A stretch of DNA of 64,000 nt from Streptosporangiaceae bacterium (GTDB lineage Bacteria > Actinomycetota > Actinomycetes > Streptosporangiales > Streptosporangiaceae), in contig JAICYD010000003.1 in the NCBI GenBank assembly GCA_025934375.1, forward strand, positions 62,001 through 126,000. The letters are read 5' to 3'. Each line of letters begins with the position of its first letter. The first letter of the stretch is position 1. A model generated the notes under the pieces. The model had not been told where the DNA came from and ran no database searches. It was given only the letters and a program-made list of their open reading frames with translations. Position numbers and translations under genes: made by a program. This document shows, piece after piece, positions 33,822 to 42,620 of the stretch.

Positions 33822-36800
33822 CGGACCGTGTACCGGTACGGGAGGGCGGCGATCTCGCTGCCGGACAGGAAGGACATGGACTCGGTGAAGTCATCGACGT
33901 ACAGGGTCCCGGAGACAACCGAGCCGGACGGGGCGGTCGGGGTCATCGTGACCGGGATCTTGACGGTCTGGCCAGGGTTGAGGCGCAGCAGGCTGTAGGT
34001 GGCGCGGGGGGCGAGCGGGGTGACGGCGAAGCGCCAGAAGTCGCCCTGGGGCGTGCTCACCGCGGGGTCGAACTCGTCCGCGGCCGCCGTCATCCTCATG
34101 GTGGCGGTGGCCGGCCCCGCCTGGATGACAGGGGGGATCGCGTACCACAGGCCAGGGGTAGCCGGGGCGGGCGGTGCCCCGGGGCCCGCGGCCGGTGCAG
34201 CGGGGCCGCTGGCGGGGACCTGCGCCCACGTGGCGGCCCCCGGCGCGGCGGCTAGCCTCGGGTACCCGGGGAAGGGGCCGAAGCCGATCATGACCGGCTG
34301 GGCGCTGCTCACCCGGGCTTGTACGGTGACGGCGTGGGTCGGCACGATCCACTCGGGCGGGTTGCCGCTCGGCGCCAGCGGCAACCGCACCGCGGCAACC
34401 GCCGATTGCGGGGCCAGCGGGTAGCTGACAGCGACGGGCAGCCGGGCATCGAGGAACACGTCCTCAGGCGCGGCGGCCATGTTGGTGACCTGGACCGCGA
34501 AGGTGAATGGCTTGCCCCGGGGCAAGACCGTCGCGGCGCTGAGGGGCCGGCTCGCGGTCAGGGTCCGGGCGATGTTGAACCGCAGCGTCCCGGTGAACGG
34601 GACCGGAGAGGTCGTGGGCGCGCCGCCGGCGCTGCCCGCGACGGCGGGGCCGCTGAAGCCGACCACGAGCGTCCAGGTACCCGGCGCGGGATTGGCGGCG
34701 AAGGCGCTGAGGACCCGTTGCGGCGCCTGCTCGGGAACCGAATCGCTGGTGAAGCCGGTGGTGAGGCTGCTGGCGCCGTAGCCCAGCGTCTGCCCGCCGG
34801 GCGCTATGAGGTAGCCGGTCACCTCGCTGGCGGGCACGCGGGGCAGCGTGATGTCCGCGTCGATGTTGCGGGTGCCGGGCGGCACGGTGAACTGGTAGCT
34901 GGTCATCTGCCCCCCGCCGGGCCGCCCGTCCCCCCCGGTCACGATGCCCTGGAACGATCCCGTCCACAGGGTCGGCGGGCTCGCCGCCTGGCGCATCGCG
35001 ATGAGGCCGCGCACGGTGACCGGGATCGACGTCGGCCCGTCGCCGGCGTCCAGCACGATCTCGCCGCTGGCGTCCCCGGCCCCGGCCGGCACCCGGGCGC
35101 GCACCGTGAAGGTCACCGAGTGCCCCGTTCGGATCCGCGCCGACGGCGGCGCCACCGAAGCGAACGGCGCGTCATTCGCCACCCGCGCGGTAAACGACAC
35201 CTTCCCGGCGGTGCCGCCCGCGGCGGCCGCCGTACTCATGATCACCGCTGTCCAGGAGCCCGCCTGCGGGCGGGCGACCTCCACGGTGCCGGAGCCGCTC
35301 GCCCCTTGGGGCTGCGAGTGCGCCGCGAAGCGGTGAGATGGGGTGAGAAGTACTAGTCGCACCGGAGCGTTGGGAATGGTCATGGCGGAGGGCCGGGCCG
35401 GATAGCCGATCGCGGCGGACAGCAGCGCGGCGCCCGCCGGGACCGTGAAGCTGACCGCCGCGTAGTTGGCGGGGAGGCCGTCCCAGCTGGTGAAGTGGCC
35501 GCTGGAGGCGGTGTTGCCGGGAGACGCTGTGCTGGGAGACGCTGTGTCGCTGAGGGTCATGACGGTGCTGGCGATCGGGCGAGGCGGTCCGAAGGCATGG
35601 CCGCTGACCGATACCGGCTGGGTGTGCACGCCGGTGTTGGTGACGGTGACCGCCCAGCTGGCGGTCGCGCCCGGCGCCCCGGTGTAGCTGAGCTGGTTCA
35701 CCGAGGTTAGCCGGGTGTCCTCGCGCACGGTGGGGCGCGGGGTGTTGGCGGCCGACTCGACGGCCTTGAGGCTGTCCAGCTGGCCAGCGCCCTGGTCGGT
35801 CGCCGGGGCGCGCAGGTCCGCGGCGTTGGACAGCAGGATCCGCCTGATGAGCGGCGGCCTTGGCGTCTGGCCATGGTGCGCGCCGCGCCAGGCCTGGATG
35901 ACCAGGGCGGCGGCGCCGGCCACGAGCGCGGCGGACTCGCTGGTTCCGCCGGCGGCCTCCAGGTCCGACGGCCGGCCGAGGAGGTTCACGCAGCCGGTGA
36001 AGCGCGCCGGGTCGGGAGTGCAGGCGGCGAAGCCGAGGTCGCCGGGGGCCACCATGTCGATGGTGGCCCCGGCGGGGGTGTAGCCGCTGGGGCTGAGCGC
36101 GCTGACGTTGCCGTTCAGCCAGCCGCCGGCCGCGAAGGTGTCCGCGCCCGCGTAGTTGGCCTGCGCGTAGAACCGGAAGCCGGTGGACGCGCCGACCGAC
36201 AGCACGTGCGGGTCGCTGGCCGGCGACCCGGTGGTCGCCGTGCCCTCGCCGATAGCCTCAGCGCCCCCGGCGCCGCCGGTGGCGGCCACCACCGTGGCGC
36301 CCGCGGCGACCGCGGCATCGTTGAACCGCTGCACCGCATCCAGTGAGGTGACGTCGGGGAAGGCGCCGGCGCCGAAGGACTCGCTCAGCACGTTAGCGTG
36401 ATCGGTCGTGACCGCGTAGTCGATGGCTTGCAGGAACCCCGAGGTCGTGGACACGCGTTGGCTGTTGAAGACCTTCAGGGCGACCAGGGACGCTCCGGGC
36501 GCCACGCCCTCGACGCGCATGAGGCAATGCCCGCGCGGTGCCCCGGCGGCGAAGCCGGCCGCGTCGTACAGACGCCTGCCCTGCCCGGCGATCGCGCTCG
36601 CGTCCATGAAGGCCTGGGCGCCGCTGGTCGGCGCGTACCGGCCATCACCAGTGAAGTCCTGGTAGTCGGCGAAGACGCTGCCCCCCGCGGGCCGCCGGAA
36701 GTCACTGTTGGCGGGGTCCAGGCCGTCGGCCAGGAAGGCGACCTTGACGCCCGCCCCGGTGTAGCCGAGCGACCGTGCCGTCCGGGCACCGGGGGTCGCG

Positions 36801-37312
36801 GAGTCGGTGCCGGTGAGGCCGAGAGCCTCCGGCTCAAGCTGCGGGGTCCCGCTGGCGGCGCAGGCCCCCGTCATGGGCTGGGCGCCGGGCTGGGCCGCGG
36901 GCCGTGCTGGCGGCTGAGCCGGCCGCTGGGCTGGCGGCGTACCTGGCCCGGCGGCGGCCGGCGGGGGCGCGCTGACCGGGGCGGGTCCCGTGATGATGCT
37001 GTCCGGGATAACCCCGGCGACCCCGGGGCTGGCGGCGAGCCGGGTCGCCGCCGGGGCGGGCATCGTGGCCGCGAACGCGTCCAGCAGGTGGTAGCGGATG
37101 ACCCCGGTGGCGCCCGCCCGCATCGCCTGGCTCAGGTAGGGCGCCATTATCGGCTGGGACACGGCCTGGGACCTGAGGAAGACGATCACGGGCACGGGCT
37201 GGCCGACGGTGATGACCGCCCGCGCGGCCGGCTGGGCGATGCCCAGGACGGCGGTCCCCGCCGCCAGCGCCACCGACACCGCCGATGGCAAGAATCGCGC
37301 CTTGCTCCGCAT
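33818..37312 (-). CDS. Large secreted S8 (subtilisin-like) serine protease
   Basis: This 1164-residue protein starts with a signal peptide (MRSKARFLPSAVSVALAAGT, then AVLGIAQPAARA). A propeptide-like region and a Pro/Ala-rich linker follow. The peptidase shows GAGVKVAFLADGLDPANSDF (Asp), LSESFGAGAFPD (oxyanion Asn region replaced by Ser/Glu context) and GGTSESAALVAGAAALV (Ser). The His region reads PRGHCLMRVEGVAPGA instead of the usual HGTHVAG, so the triad is unusual. About 600 residues of beta-rich C-terminal domains follow. The start at 37312 has GGGGG before it; ATG 37333 is an alternative. Confidence 0.85.
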   Translation of the reverse strand: MRSKARFLPSAVSVALAAGTAVLGIAQPAARAVITVGQPVPVIVFLRSQAVSQPIMAPYLSQAMRAGATGVIRYHLLDAFAATMPAPAATRLAASPGVAGVIPDSIITGPAPVSAPPPAAAGPGTPPAQRPAQPPARPAAQPGAQPMTGACAASGTPQLEPEALGLTGTDSATPGARTARSLGYTGAGVKVAFLADGLDPANSDFRRPAGGSVFADYQDFTGDGRYAPTSGAQAFMDASAIAGQGRRLYDAAGFAAGAPRGHCLMRVEGVAPGASLVALKVFNSQRVSTTSGFLQAIDYAVTTDHANVLSESFGAGAFPDVTSLDAVQRFNDAAVAAGATVVAATGGAGGAEAIGEGTATTGSPASDPHVLSVGASTGFRFYAQANYAGADTFAAGGWLNGNVSALSPSGYTPAGATIDMVAPGDLGFAACTPDPARFTGCVNLLGRPSDLEAAGGTSESAALVAGAAALVIQAWRGAHHGQTPRPPLIRRILLSNAADLRAPATDQGAGQLDSLKAVESAANTPRPTVREDTRLTSVNQLSYTGAPGATASWAVTVTNTGVHTQPVSVSGHAFGPPRPIASTVMTLSDTASPSTASPGNTASSGHFTSWDGLPANYAAVSFTVPAGAALLSAAIGYPARPSAMTIPNAPVRLVLLTPSHRFAAHSQPQGASGSGTVEVARPQAGSWTAVIMSTAAAAGGTAGKVSFTARVANDAPFASVAPPSARIRTGHSVTFTVRARVPAGAGDASGEIVLDAGDGPTSIPVTVRGLIAMRQAASPPTLWTGSFQGIVTGGDGRPGGGQMTSYQFTVPPGTRNIDADITLPRVPASEVTGYLIAPGGQTLGYGASSLTTGFTSDSVPEQAPQRVLSAFAANPAPGTWTLVVGFSGPAVAGSAGGAPTTSPVPFTGTLRFNIARTLTASRPLSAATVLPRGKPFTFAVQVTNMAAAPEDVFLDARLPVAVSYPLAPQSAVAAVRLPLAPSGNPPEWIVPTHAVTVQARVSSAQPVMIGFGPFPGYPRLAAAPGAATWAQVPASGPAAPAAGPGAPPAPATPGLWYAIPPVIQAGPATATMRMTAAADEFDPAVSTPQGDFWRFAVTPLAPRATYSLLRLNPGQTVKIPVTMTPTAPSGSVVSGTLYVDDFTESMSFLSGSEIAALPYRYTVR

Positions 37313-37453
37313 GCTGGCCCCCGTTGCGCTCATCGCACGGCCTCGCCGGGCGTTTGCCGTTGGCGTCGCCGGGAGTCTATGGCGGCCGAGGACCGGCACG
37401 CGGGAACCGCGCCGTACCGCGCGCGTCGTCGTCGCAGGCCAGGGGGTTAGAGG

Positions 37454-40414
37454 CTAGTTTGCCCCGGCCCCGTGGTCGTTCACGGCCACCTTGAGGCTCG
37501 CGGGCAGCCCGGCGAGCCGGCCCCGGACCGGACCGCTGTCCCCGCCGGGCATCGCGGTGACGAGGCTGAGCGCCAGTTCCCAGCTCGCCCGCGCCCCATC
37601 CAGCTCGCCGACCGCCAGCTGGACATCACCGAAGCCGATCAGCGCGGTCGCCTCACCGCGCGGGTCTCCGATCTCGCGGAACAACGCCACCGACTGCTGA
37701 TAGTGGTCGATGGCCGCCTCGTGCTCGCCAAGGGCCTCGTGCGCGAACCCGATGCTGTCAAGCGTGTCGGCCACGCCACTGCGGCTGCCCGACTCCCGGT
37801 GCAGTTCCAGGGCACGCCGGCAGTGCCGCAGCGCCTCGGCGGGCTCGCCGAGGTTGGCGTAGATCCAGCCGACGGTGTTCTCCGCGTAGGCGACGCCCGC
37901 GGGCTCGCCGATCGAGCTGCGCAGCCGCAGCGCCTCACGGGCGTGCGGCAGTGCCTCCGCGTACCTGCCCTGCTGGTCATAGACCAGGCACATCCCATGG
38001 TGGGCAAGGGCGAGGCTGGCAAGGTCACCGGAGCCAGTCGCGATCCGCACCGCGTTGCGCAGGCTGTGGTCGGCCTCTTCGAACTCGCCCAGCCGGCAGC
38101 GTGCGTAGCCGACCTCGTAGTGGACGAGCGCCTGGCCGACGGGGTCGGCGACCCGTTGCGCGGCCTCCAGGGCGGTGTGCAGTGCCGCGGCCATGTCCAC
38201 CCAGTGCCCGAGCCGCATCATCTGCGGCGCGCAGCTCCACGCGAGCTGCCAGCAGTAGATGTTCAGGTCGGCGCCGCGGGCGGCGCTGTCGGCGTGGCCC
38301 GGTTCACTGCCCCGGGCGCCGGCCACCGCGACCGCCGCCATCAGCGCCTTCTGCTCGGCCCGGAACCAGCCGGCGATGTCCTCGTAGGACTGGATCTGCT
38401 GGGGCGTTACCCCCGGCAGCGGCGGCGGCAGCGTGATCTTGAATCGCGCGGGATAGGCCTTCAGCGCGGCGTCGTGGGAGGTCCGCAGGTAGTGATCCAG
38501 GACGCGGCGCTGCGCGGCGTCCACTTCCGCGTCCCCGTCAACGGCCCGGGCCTGCTCGGCGGCATAGGCGCGCAGCAGGTCATGGCACCCGAGCCGGCCG
38601 GCGGCGTCCTCGGTCAGCAAGGACGCGCGGCACAGTTCCGTCAGCGCGGAGCGGGCCTCGGCGACCGGGACCCCGGCCATGCTCGCGGCGACGGCGGCAG
38701 TCAGGTCGGGGCCGGGAATCACGCCCTGCAGGCGGAACATCCGGGCCGCTGACGGCGACAGCCGGGCCTGGGACCAGGAGAAGACGGCCCGCAGGTCGGT
38801 GGCCACGTCCCCGGCCTCCAGCGGGTCTAGGCGGACCCGGGCGTCGCGCAGCTCGGCGGTGAGCGCGGCCAGGGCGATCCCGGGCCGGGTGACCGCCCGC
38901 GCGCTGGCCACGCTCAGCGCCAGCGGCAACCGGGCCGATTGCCGGATCAGCTCGGCGACCGCGGCTGGCTCGGCGGCGAGCCGGGCGGCGCCCAGGCGCG
39001 CGGCGAGCATGTCCCGCGCCTCGTCCTCCGACAGCACGTCGAGCGGGATCAGCCGGGCGCCCTCGGCGGCGACTAGCCCGGCCAGCTGGTCCCGGCTGGT
39101 GACCACGATCATGCAGCCGGCGCTGCCGGGCAGCAGCGGCCGGACCTGGCTAGTGGTCTGCGCGTTGTCGAGCAGGAGCAGCATGCGCTTGCCGTCGAGC
39201 ATGCTGCGCAGCAGCCCGGTCTGCGCCTCAACGGCGGTCGGCACCAGGCTTCCCGGCACGCCCAGCGCCTCCAGGAACGCGCGCAGCGCGGCGCTCGGGT
39301 CGGCGGGCGCGGCGCTCGGGTCGAACCCGTGCAGGTTCGTGTACAGCTGCCCGTCGGGGAAGTGGCCGGCGACCTCATGGGCGAAGCGGACGGCCAGCGC
39401 CGTCTTGCCGACGCCCGCCGTGCCGGTGAGCACGACGATCGGCGTTCCCGCGAGGGCGGGCAGCGCGGCGCGCAGCTGGGTGAGCTCGGCGTCGCGTCCG
39501 GCGAACCCGGCCACCTCGGGGGGGATCTGCGCCGGGACGGGCGGGGCGAGCTCCGCGATCGCCGCGTTGCCCGCGGCGGTGGACAGCAGGATGCGCTGCG
39601 TGTCGCCGGGTCCTTCCAGGGCCGGATCCATCGCGAGCACTTGCTGGTGGACTTGCGTGAGCTCGGGCCCGGGGTCGATGCCGAGGTCCTCGGCGAGCCG
39701 CCCCCGCGCGTCCTGGAATGCTTCCAGGGCGTCGGCCTGCCTGCCGCAGCGGTACAAGGCGGTCATCAGCAGCGCGCGGGCGCGCTCACGGAGCGGGAAC
39801 TCGGCCACGAGCGCGGCCAGCTCCGCCGCGGCCTCCGCGGGCCGCCCGCGGGCCAGCAGCAAGTCGGCGCGCTCTTCATTCGCCAGCGTGCGCAGCTCGC
39901 CCAGCCGCAGCCGCTCCGCCTCAGCGAACGGGCCCGGCACCCCGGTGAACGCCTCACCGCGCCAGAGGCCAAGCGCGCCGTCCAGCGTGCGCTCGGCCGC
40001 CCCCAGGTCCGCCGCCGCCCGCATCGCGCGATACCGCACGAGTCCCTGCTCGAAGGCGACGGCGTCCAAGGCGGCGGGCTCTAGCCGCAGCATGTACCCG
40101 CCACCCGCCGAGACCAGCACGCGGGCCGCCTCACGACGAGAGGCGCCGATGTCTCGCAGCGGCCGGTCGGGTTCCAGGACCCGGCGCAGGCCCGCCACGT
40201 AGGTGTAGATGCCGCCTTCGGCACTGGCGGGGGGCTGCTCGCCCCAGACCGCGTCGATCAGGTCCGCGCGAGAGACCACCCGGTTCGCCCGGAGGGCGAG
40301 CATGCCAAGCACGGCCTGCTGCCGGGGCTGCCCGAGGGCAAGCTCCAGATCGGTGCCTCCCGGGACGCTCCGCCACGCGCTCACGGGGCCGAGAACGCCC
40401 ACTCGCAGCGGCAT
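37454..40414 (-). CDS. AfsR/SARP-type regulator (wHTH-BTAD-NB-ARC-TPR)
   Basis: This 986-residue regulator has an N-terminal OmpR-like winged helix (LRVGVLGPVSAW to about 95), a bacterial transcriptional activation domain to about 250, an NB-ARC ATPase (P-loop VLTGTAGVGKTALAV) and a long C-terminal TPR array (EFEEADHSLRNAVRIATGSG and similar). Proteins of this build activate secondary-metabolite or developmental genes. No biosynthetic cluster is visible here. ATG 40414 begins exactly at the domain. The frame stays open upstream through a 17-bp repeat array, whose translated sequence is not protein-like. Confidence 0.9.
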   Translation of the reverse strand: MPLRVGVLGPVSAWRSVPGGTDLELALGQPRQQAVLGMLALRANRVVSRADLIDAVWGEQPPASAEGGIYTYVAGLRRVLEPDRPLRDIGASRREAARVLVSAGGGYMLRLEPAALDAVAFEQGLVRYRAMRAAADLGAAERTLDGALGLWRGEAFTGVPGPFAEAERLRLGELRTLANEERADLLLARGRPAEAAAELAALVAEFPLRERARALLMTALYRCGRQADALEAFQDARGRLAEDLGIDPGPELTQVHQQVLAMDPALEGPGDTQRILLSTAAGNAAIAELAPPVPAQIPPEVAGFAGRDAELTQLRAALPALAGTPIVVLTGTAGVGKTALAVRFAHEVAGHFPDGQLYTNLHGFDPSAAPADPSAALRAFLEALGVPGSLVPTAVEAQTGLLRSMLDGKRMLLLLDNAQTTSQVRPLLPGSAGCMIVVTSRDQLAGLVAAEGARLIPLDVLSEDEARDMLAARLGAARLAAEPAAVAELIRQSARLPLALSVASARAVTRPGIALAALTAELRDARVRLDPLEAGDVATDLRAVFSWSQARLSPSAARMFRLQGVIPGPDLTAAVAASMAGVPVAEARSALTELCRASLLTEDAAGRLGCHDLLRAYAAEQARAVDGDAEVDAAQRRVLDHYLRTSHDAALKAYPARFKITLPPPLPGVTPQQIQSYEDIAGWFRAEQKALMAAVAVAGARGSEPGHADSAARGADLNIYCWQLAWSCAPQMMRLGHWVDMAAALHTALEAAQRVADPVGQALVHYEVGYARCRLGEFEEADHSLRNAVRIATGSGDLASLALAHHGMCLVYDQQGRYAEALPHAREALRLRSSIGEPAGVAYAENTVGWIYANLGEPAEALRHCRRALELHRESGSRSGVADTLDSIGFAHEALGEHEAAIDHYQQSVALFREIGDPRGEATALIGFGDVQLAVGELDGARASWELALSLVTAMPGGDSGPVRGRLAGLPASLKVAVNDHGAGAN

Positions 40415-40446
40415 CACGGCCGCTCCGCCCCCTTCGCTGACCCAGC

Positions 40447-40584
40447 TGTCAATCTGCACTGCTTGTCGGTCTGCACTGCTTGTCAGTCTGCACTGCTTGT
40501 CGATCTGCGTTGCTAGTAATCCGCACTGCCTGTCAATCGGCATTACGCGTCAACCAGCGCTGGTTGTCAACAGTGCTGGTTGCC
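40447..40584. repeat. 17-bp direct repeat array, about 8 units
   Basis: Units based on TGTCARTCTGCACTGCT start at 40447, 40464, 40481, 40498, 40515, 40531, 40548 and 40565. The first three are nearly identical and the rest diverge progressively. The array begins 33 bases upstream of the AfsR-type gene's start. Direct repeats in phase like this are the usual binding pattern of SARP proteins, though the unit is longer than the typical 11 bp (half-turn multiples). It may be an autoregulatory site. Confidence 0.85.
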
Positions 40585-40832
40585 AAGCACGGGCTGTAGC
40601 CCGGCACTGCCGATCCGTGTCCGAGCGACCCGTGCTTCCAGGACCCGCGGTCCGGCCCTGATTAGCTACCGCACGCTATCGACCGTATGGAACGAGAGAC
40701 TATCGCACTTCAGGACGCTCCTCTAGAAAATATCGAGATCACGTAGAGACGGACCCATTACTACTTCTAGTGGGAGATCTGCCCGATCCGCCCACCCCCT
40801 ACCGGGTCGGCTGGCTCTCTCAACCTATGACG

Positions 40833-40878
40833 GCCGGCCCTCGCGGCGCCCCCCCTCACTCCCGTCGCGAGGGCCGGC
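40833..40878. repeat. Long inverted repeat in the AfsR/DsbA-like intergenic region
   Basis: GCCGGCCCTCGCG and CGCGAGGGCCGGC are perfect 13-base arms around 20 bases, with CTATG and CATAG nearby outside the arms. It lies about 100 bases before the DsbA-like gene in a 567-base gap that otherwise contains the repeat array and an AT-richer stretch at 40660-40780 with no gene. It may be a terminator or an operator. Confidence 0.7.
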
Positions 40879-40920
40879 ATAGGGGCTCGCGCGGGGAGTT
40901 ACCGAATCTCCAGGTTCCGC

Positions 40921-40974
40921 AGAGATATCTCTCAGCCGCACTTGAGCATTAAAGCTACCGAAACCCTCTAGGCT
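40921..40974 (+). promoter_or_regulatory. Palindrome and leaderless promoter of the DsbA-like/VKOR operon
   Basis: AGAGATATCTCT (40921-40932) is a perfect 12-base palindrome. TAGGCT (40969-40974) ends 7 bases before the ATG at 40982, the standard position of a -10 box for a leaderless actinobacterial mRNA, and no ribosome site precedes that ATG. The palindrome would lie just upstream of the -35 region. Confidence 0.5.
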
Positions 40975-40981
40975 TACACGC

Positions 40982-41917
40982 ATGGGCAAGGCGTCTCGGA
41001 CTAAGACCGACATTCACCGCCGCGAGCGGATCGCCGCGCAACGCGCGGAAGAGCGCAGGCGCGAGCAGCGTAACCGGCTGCTGATCGCGGGCGGGGCAAT
41101 CCTCGCAGTAGTCGTCATCGTCGTGGTGTTCGTCGTGGTGAAGGCGGGCGGCGGCAACGGCAGCAACGTGGTGGGCGGTGCCTCCAACGGCCCGACCGGC
41201 GTGGCCCTGACGAGCGTGGTGAAGGACGTCACCACCGTCCCGGCCAGCACGCTGGATCAAGTCGGGGCAGGCGGCTCCAGCCTCGCCAAGGCCATCAAGC
41301 CCATCAGCGGGGACGCGCTGACCTCGAACGGCAAGCCGCAGGTCCTCTACGACGGCGCCGAGTACTGCCCATTCTGCGCGGCGGCCCGGTGGGGCATGGT
41401 CGTGGCGCTGAGCCGGTTCGGGACGTTCAGCGGGCTGAAGACGATCCACTCGTCCACGACCGACAACCCGGCCAACGTGCCGACGTGGACGTTCGCCGGG
41501 TCGACGTACACGAGCAAGTACATAACCTTCACCCCGGTGGAGGAGACCACCAATGTCCCGGACGGGGCGGGCGGCTACACCAGGCTGCAGACGCCGACCG
41601 CTGACCAGCAGGCGATCCTTAAGAAGTACGACGCCCCGCCCTACGTCGACGCCAGCCAGGCCGGCTCGATCCCGTTCATTGACTTCGGCGGCAAGTACCT
41701 TCAGGTCGGCGACCTGCCGATGCTCGGCCCGTCGAACCTGAGTGGCAACTGGACGAAGATCGCCAGCGACCTTAAGAACCCGTCGTCCGGGAACGCCAAG
41801 GCCGTCCTGTCGGCCGCGAACTTCACCACCGCGGCGATCTGCAAGCTGACCAACAACCAGCCCGCGAGCGCGTGCACCCCGGCCGTCCAGGCACTGGAAT
41901 CGCAGCTCAATGGCTAA
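40982..41917 (+). CDS. Membrane-anchored DsbA-like thioredoxin-fold protein (DUF929 type)
   Basis: This 311-residue protein has a charged cytoplasmic start (RRERIAAQRAEERRREQRNR), one membrane helix (LLIAGGAILAVVVIVVVFVV) and an extracytoplasmic domain with YDGAEYCPFCAAARWGMVVAL, a CPFC redox site, and the cis-Pro region QAGSIPFIDFGGKYL. This matches the DUF929 group often found next to VKOR genes. It would oxidise cysteines of secreted proteins and be re-oxidised by the VKOR protein encoded next, with which it overlaps by 8 bases. Confidence 0.87.
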   Translation: MGKASRTKTDIHRRERIAAQRAEERRREQRNRLLIAGGAILAVVVIVVVFVVVKAGGGNGSNVVGGASNGPTGVALTSVVKDVTTVPASTLDQVGAGGSSLAKAIKPISGDALTSNGKPQVLYDGAEYCPFCAAARWGMVVALSRFGTFSGLKTIHSSTTDNPANVPTWTFAGSTYTSKYITFTPVEETTNVPDGAGGYTRLQTPTADQQAILKKYDAPPYVDASQAGSIPFIDFGGKYLQVGDLPMLGPSNLSGNWTKIASDLKNPSSGNAKAVLSAANFTTAAICKLTNNQPASACTPAVQALESQLNG

Positions 41918-42593
41918 CTCGAAGTCCAAGGCCCGGGCCCAGGCGCAGGCCCGGGCCAAGAAGGCCGCCGCCCGCACTGGTCCGGCGCCAGTCCGCGCCA
42001 AGCCCAACTCACCGGCTGGCAGCCGTGCCGTCGGGGCAGGCGGGGCGACCCGGGCCGCCGCCGCGTCCCGGGAGGCTTCCTCCGGCCGGGTGGTCGCCCA
42101 GCTTGATGAGGCCGAGGAGTACTCCGCCCCCTCCGGGCCGCCGTTGTGGTTCCAGGTCACCACGTTCGCGCTCGCCCTCATCGGCCTGGGGATCTCCATC
42201 TACGAGACCGTCGTGCACTACACGGGGAACCACCTTGCGGGCTGCGCGAAGGGCAGCACCGTCAACTGCACCGCGGTGATCACCAGCCCGCAGTCGATGG
42301 TCTTCGGCGTGATCCCGGTGGCGATCCTGGGGCTGGCGTTCTACCTGTTCGCCGTCCCGGTCATGAGCCCGTGGGGGTGGCGCCTGCGCCGCCGCGAGGT
42401 GGGCCTGCTGCGGCTGGGCTCGCTCATCGTCGGCGTCGGGTTCGTGCTGTACCTCATTTACGCCGAGGTCTACCAGATCCGGTACATCTGCGAGTACTGC
42501 ACCGGCGTGCACGTGATCACGTTCCTGCTGTTCTGCTTCACCGTTGTGGCCGCCGCCCTATGGGGCCTGGGAGAACGCCGCACGAGGGCATGA
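41910..42593 (+). CDS. Vitamin K epoxide reductase (VKOR) family membrane protein
   Basis: This 227-residue protein has a basic, Ala-rich N-terminal extension (about 70 residues) and four to five membrane helices. The loop cysteines are in LAGCAKGSTVNCTAV, and the active CXXC is in YICEYCTGVHVITF, near the last helix. Bacterial VKOR proteins pass electrons from DsbA-like partners to quinone. The overlap with the DsbA-like gene makes a coupled oxidative-folding pair, which could also serve the cysteine-rich protein at 22 kb. Confidence 0.9.
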   Translation: MANSKSKARAQAQARAKKAAARTGPAPVRAKPNSPAGSRAVGAGGATRAAAASREASSGRVVAQLDEAEEYSAPSGPPLWFQVTTFALALIGLGISIYETVVHYTGNHLAGCAKGSTVNCTAVITSPQSMVFGVIPVAILGLAFYLFAVPVMSPWGWRLRRREVGLLRLGSLIVGVGFVLYLIYAEVYQIRYICEYCTGVHVITFLLFCFTVVAAALWGLGERRTRA

Positions 42594-42600
42594 GGCCGGC

Positions 42601-42620
42601 GAGCGCCGGTGACGGCGCTC
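42601..42620. terminator. Hairpin between convergent VKOR and glycosyltransferase genes
   Basis: GAGCGCCG and CGGCGCTC are perfect 8-base arms around GTGA, in the 25-base gap between the two stop codons. It could terminate both genes. Confidence 0.5.

Noticed and set aside
40447..40584. Direct repeats considered as a CRISPR array
   Set aside because: Units of 17 bp are contiguous with no unique spacers and no cas genes are nearby.
40447..40584. Direct repeats considered as replication iterons
   Set aside because: No replication initiator, partition gene or AT-rich unwinding region accompanies them; they sit in front of a regulator gene.
40833..40878. Inverted repeat considered as an insertion-sequence end
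   Set aside because: No transposase gene or flanking duplication is associated with it.
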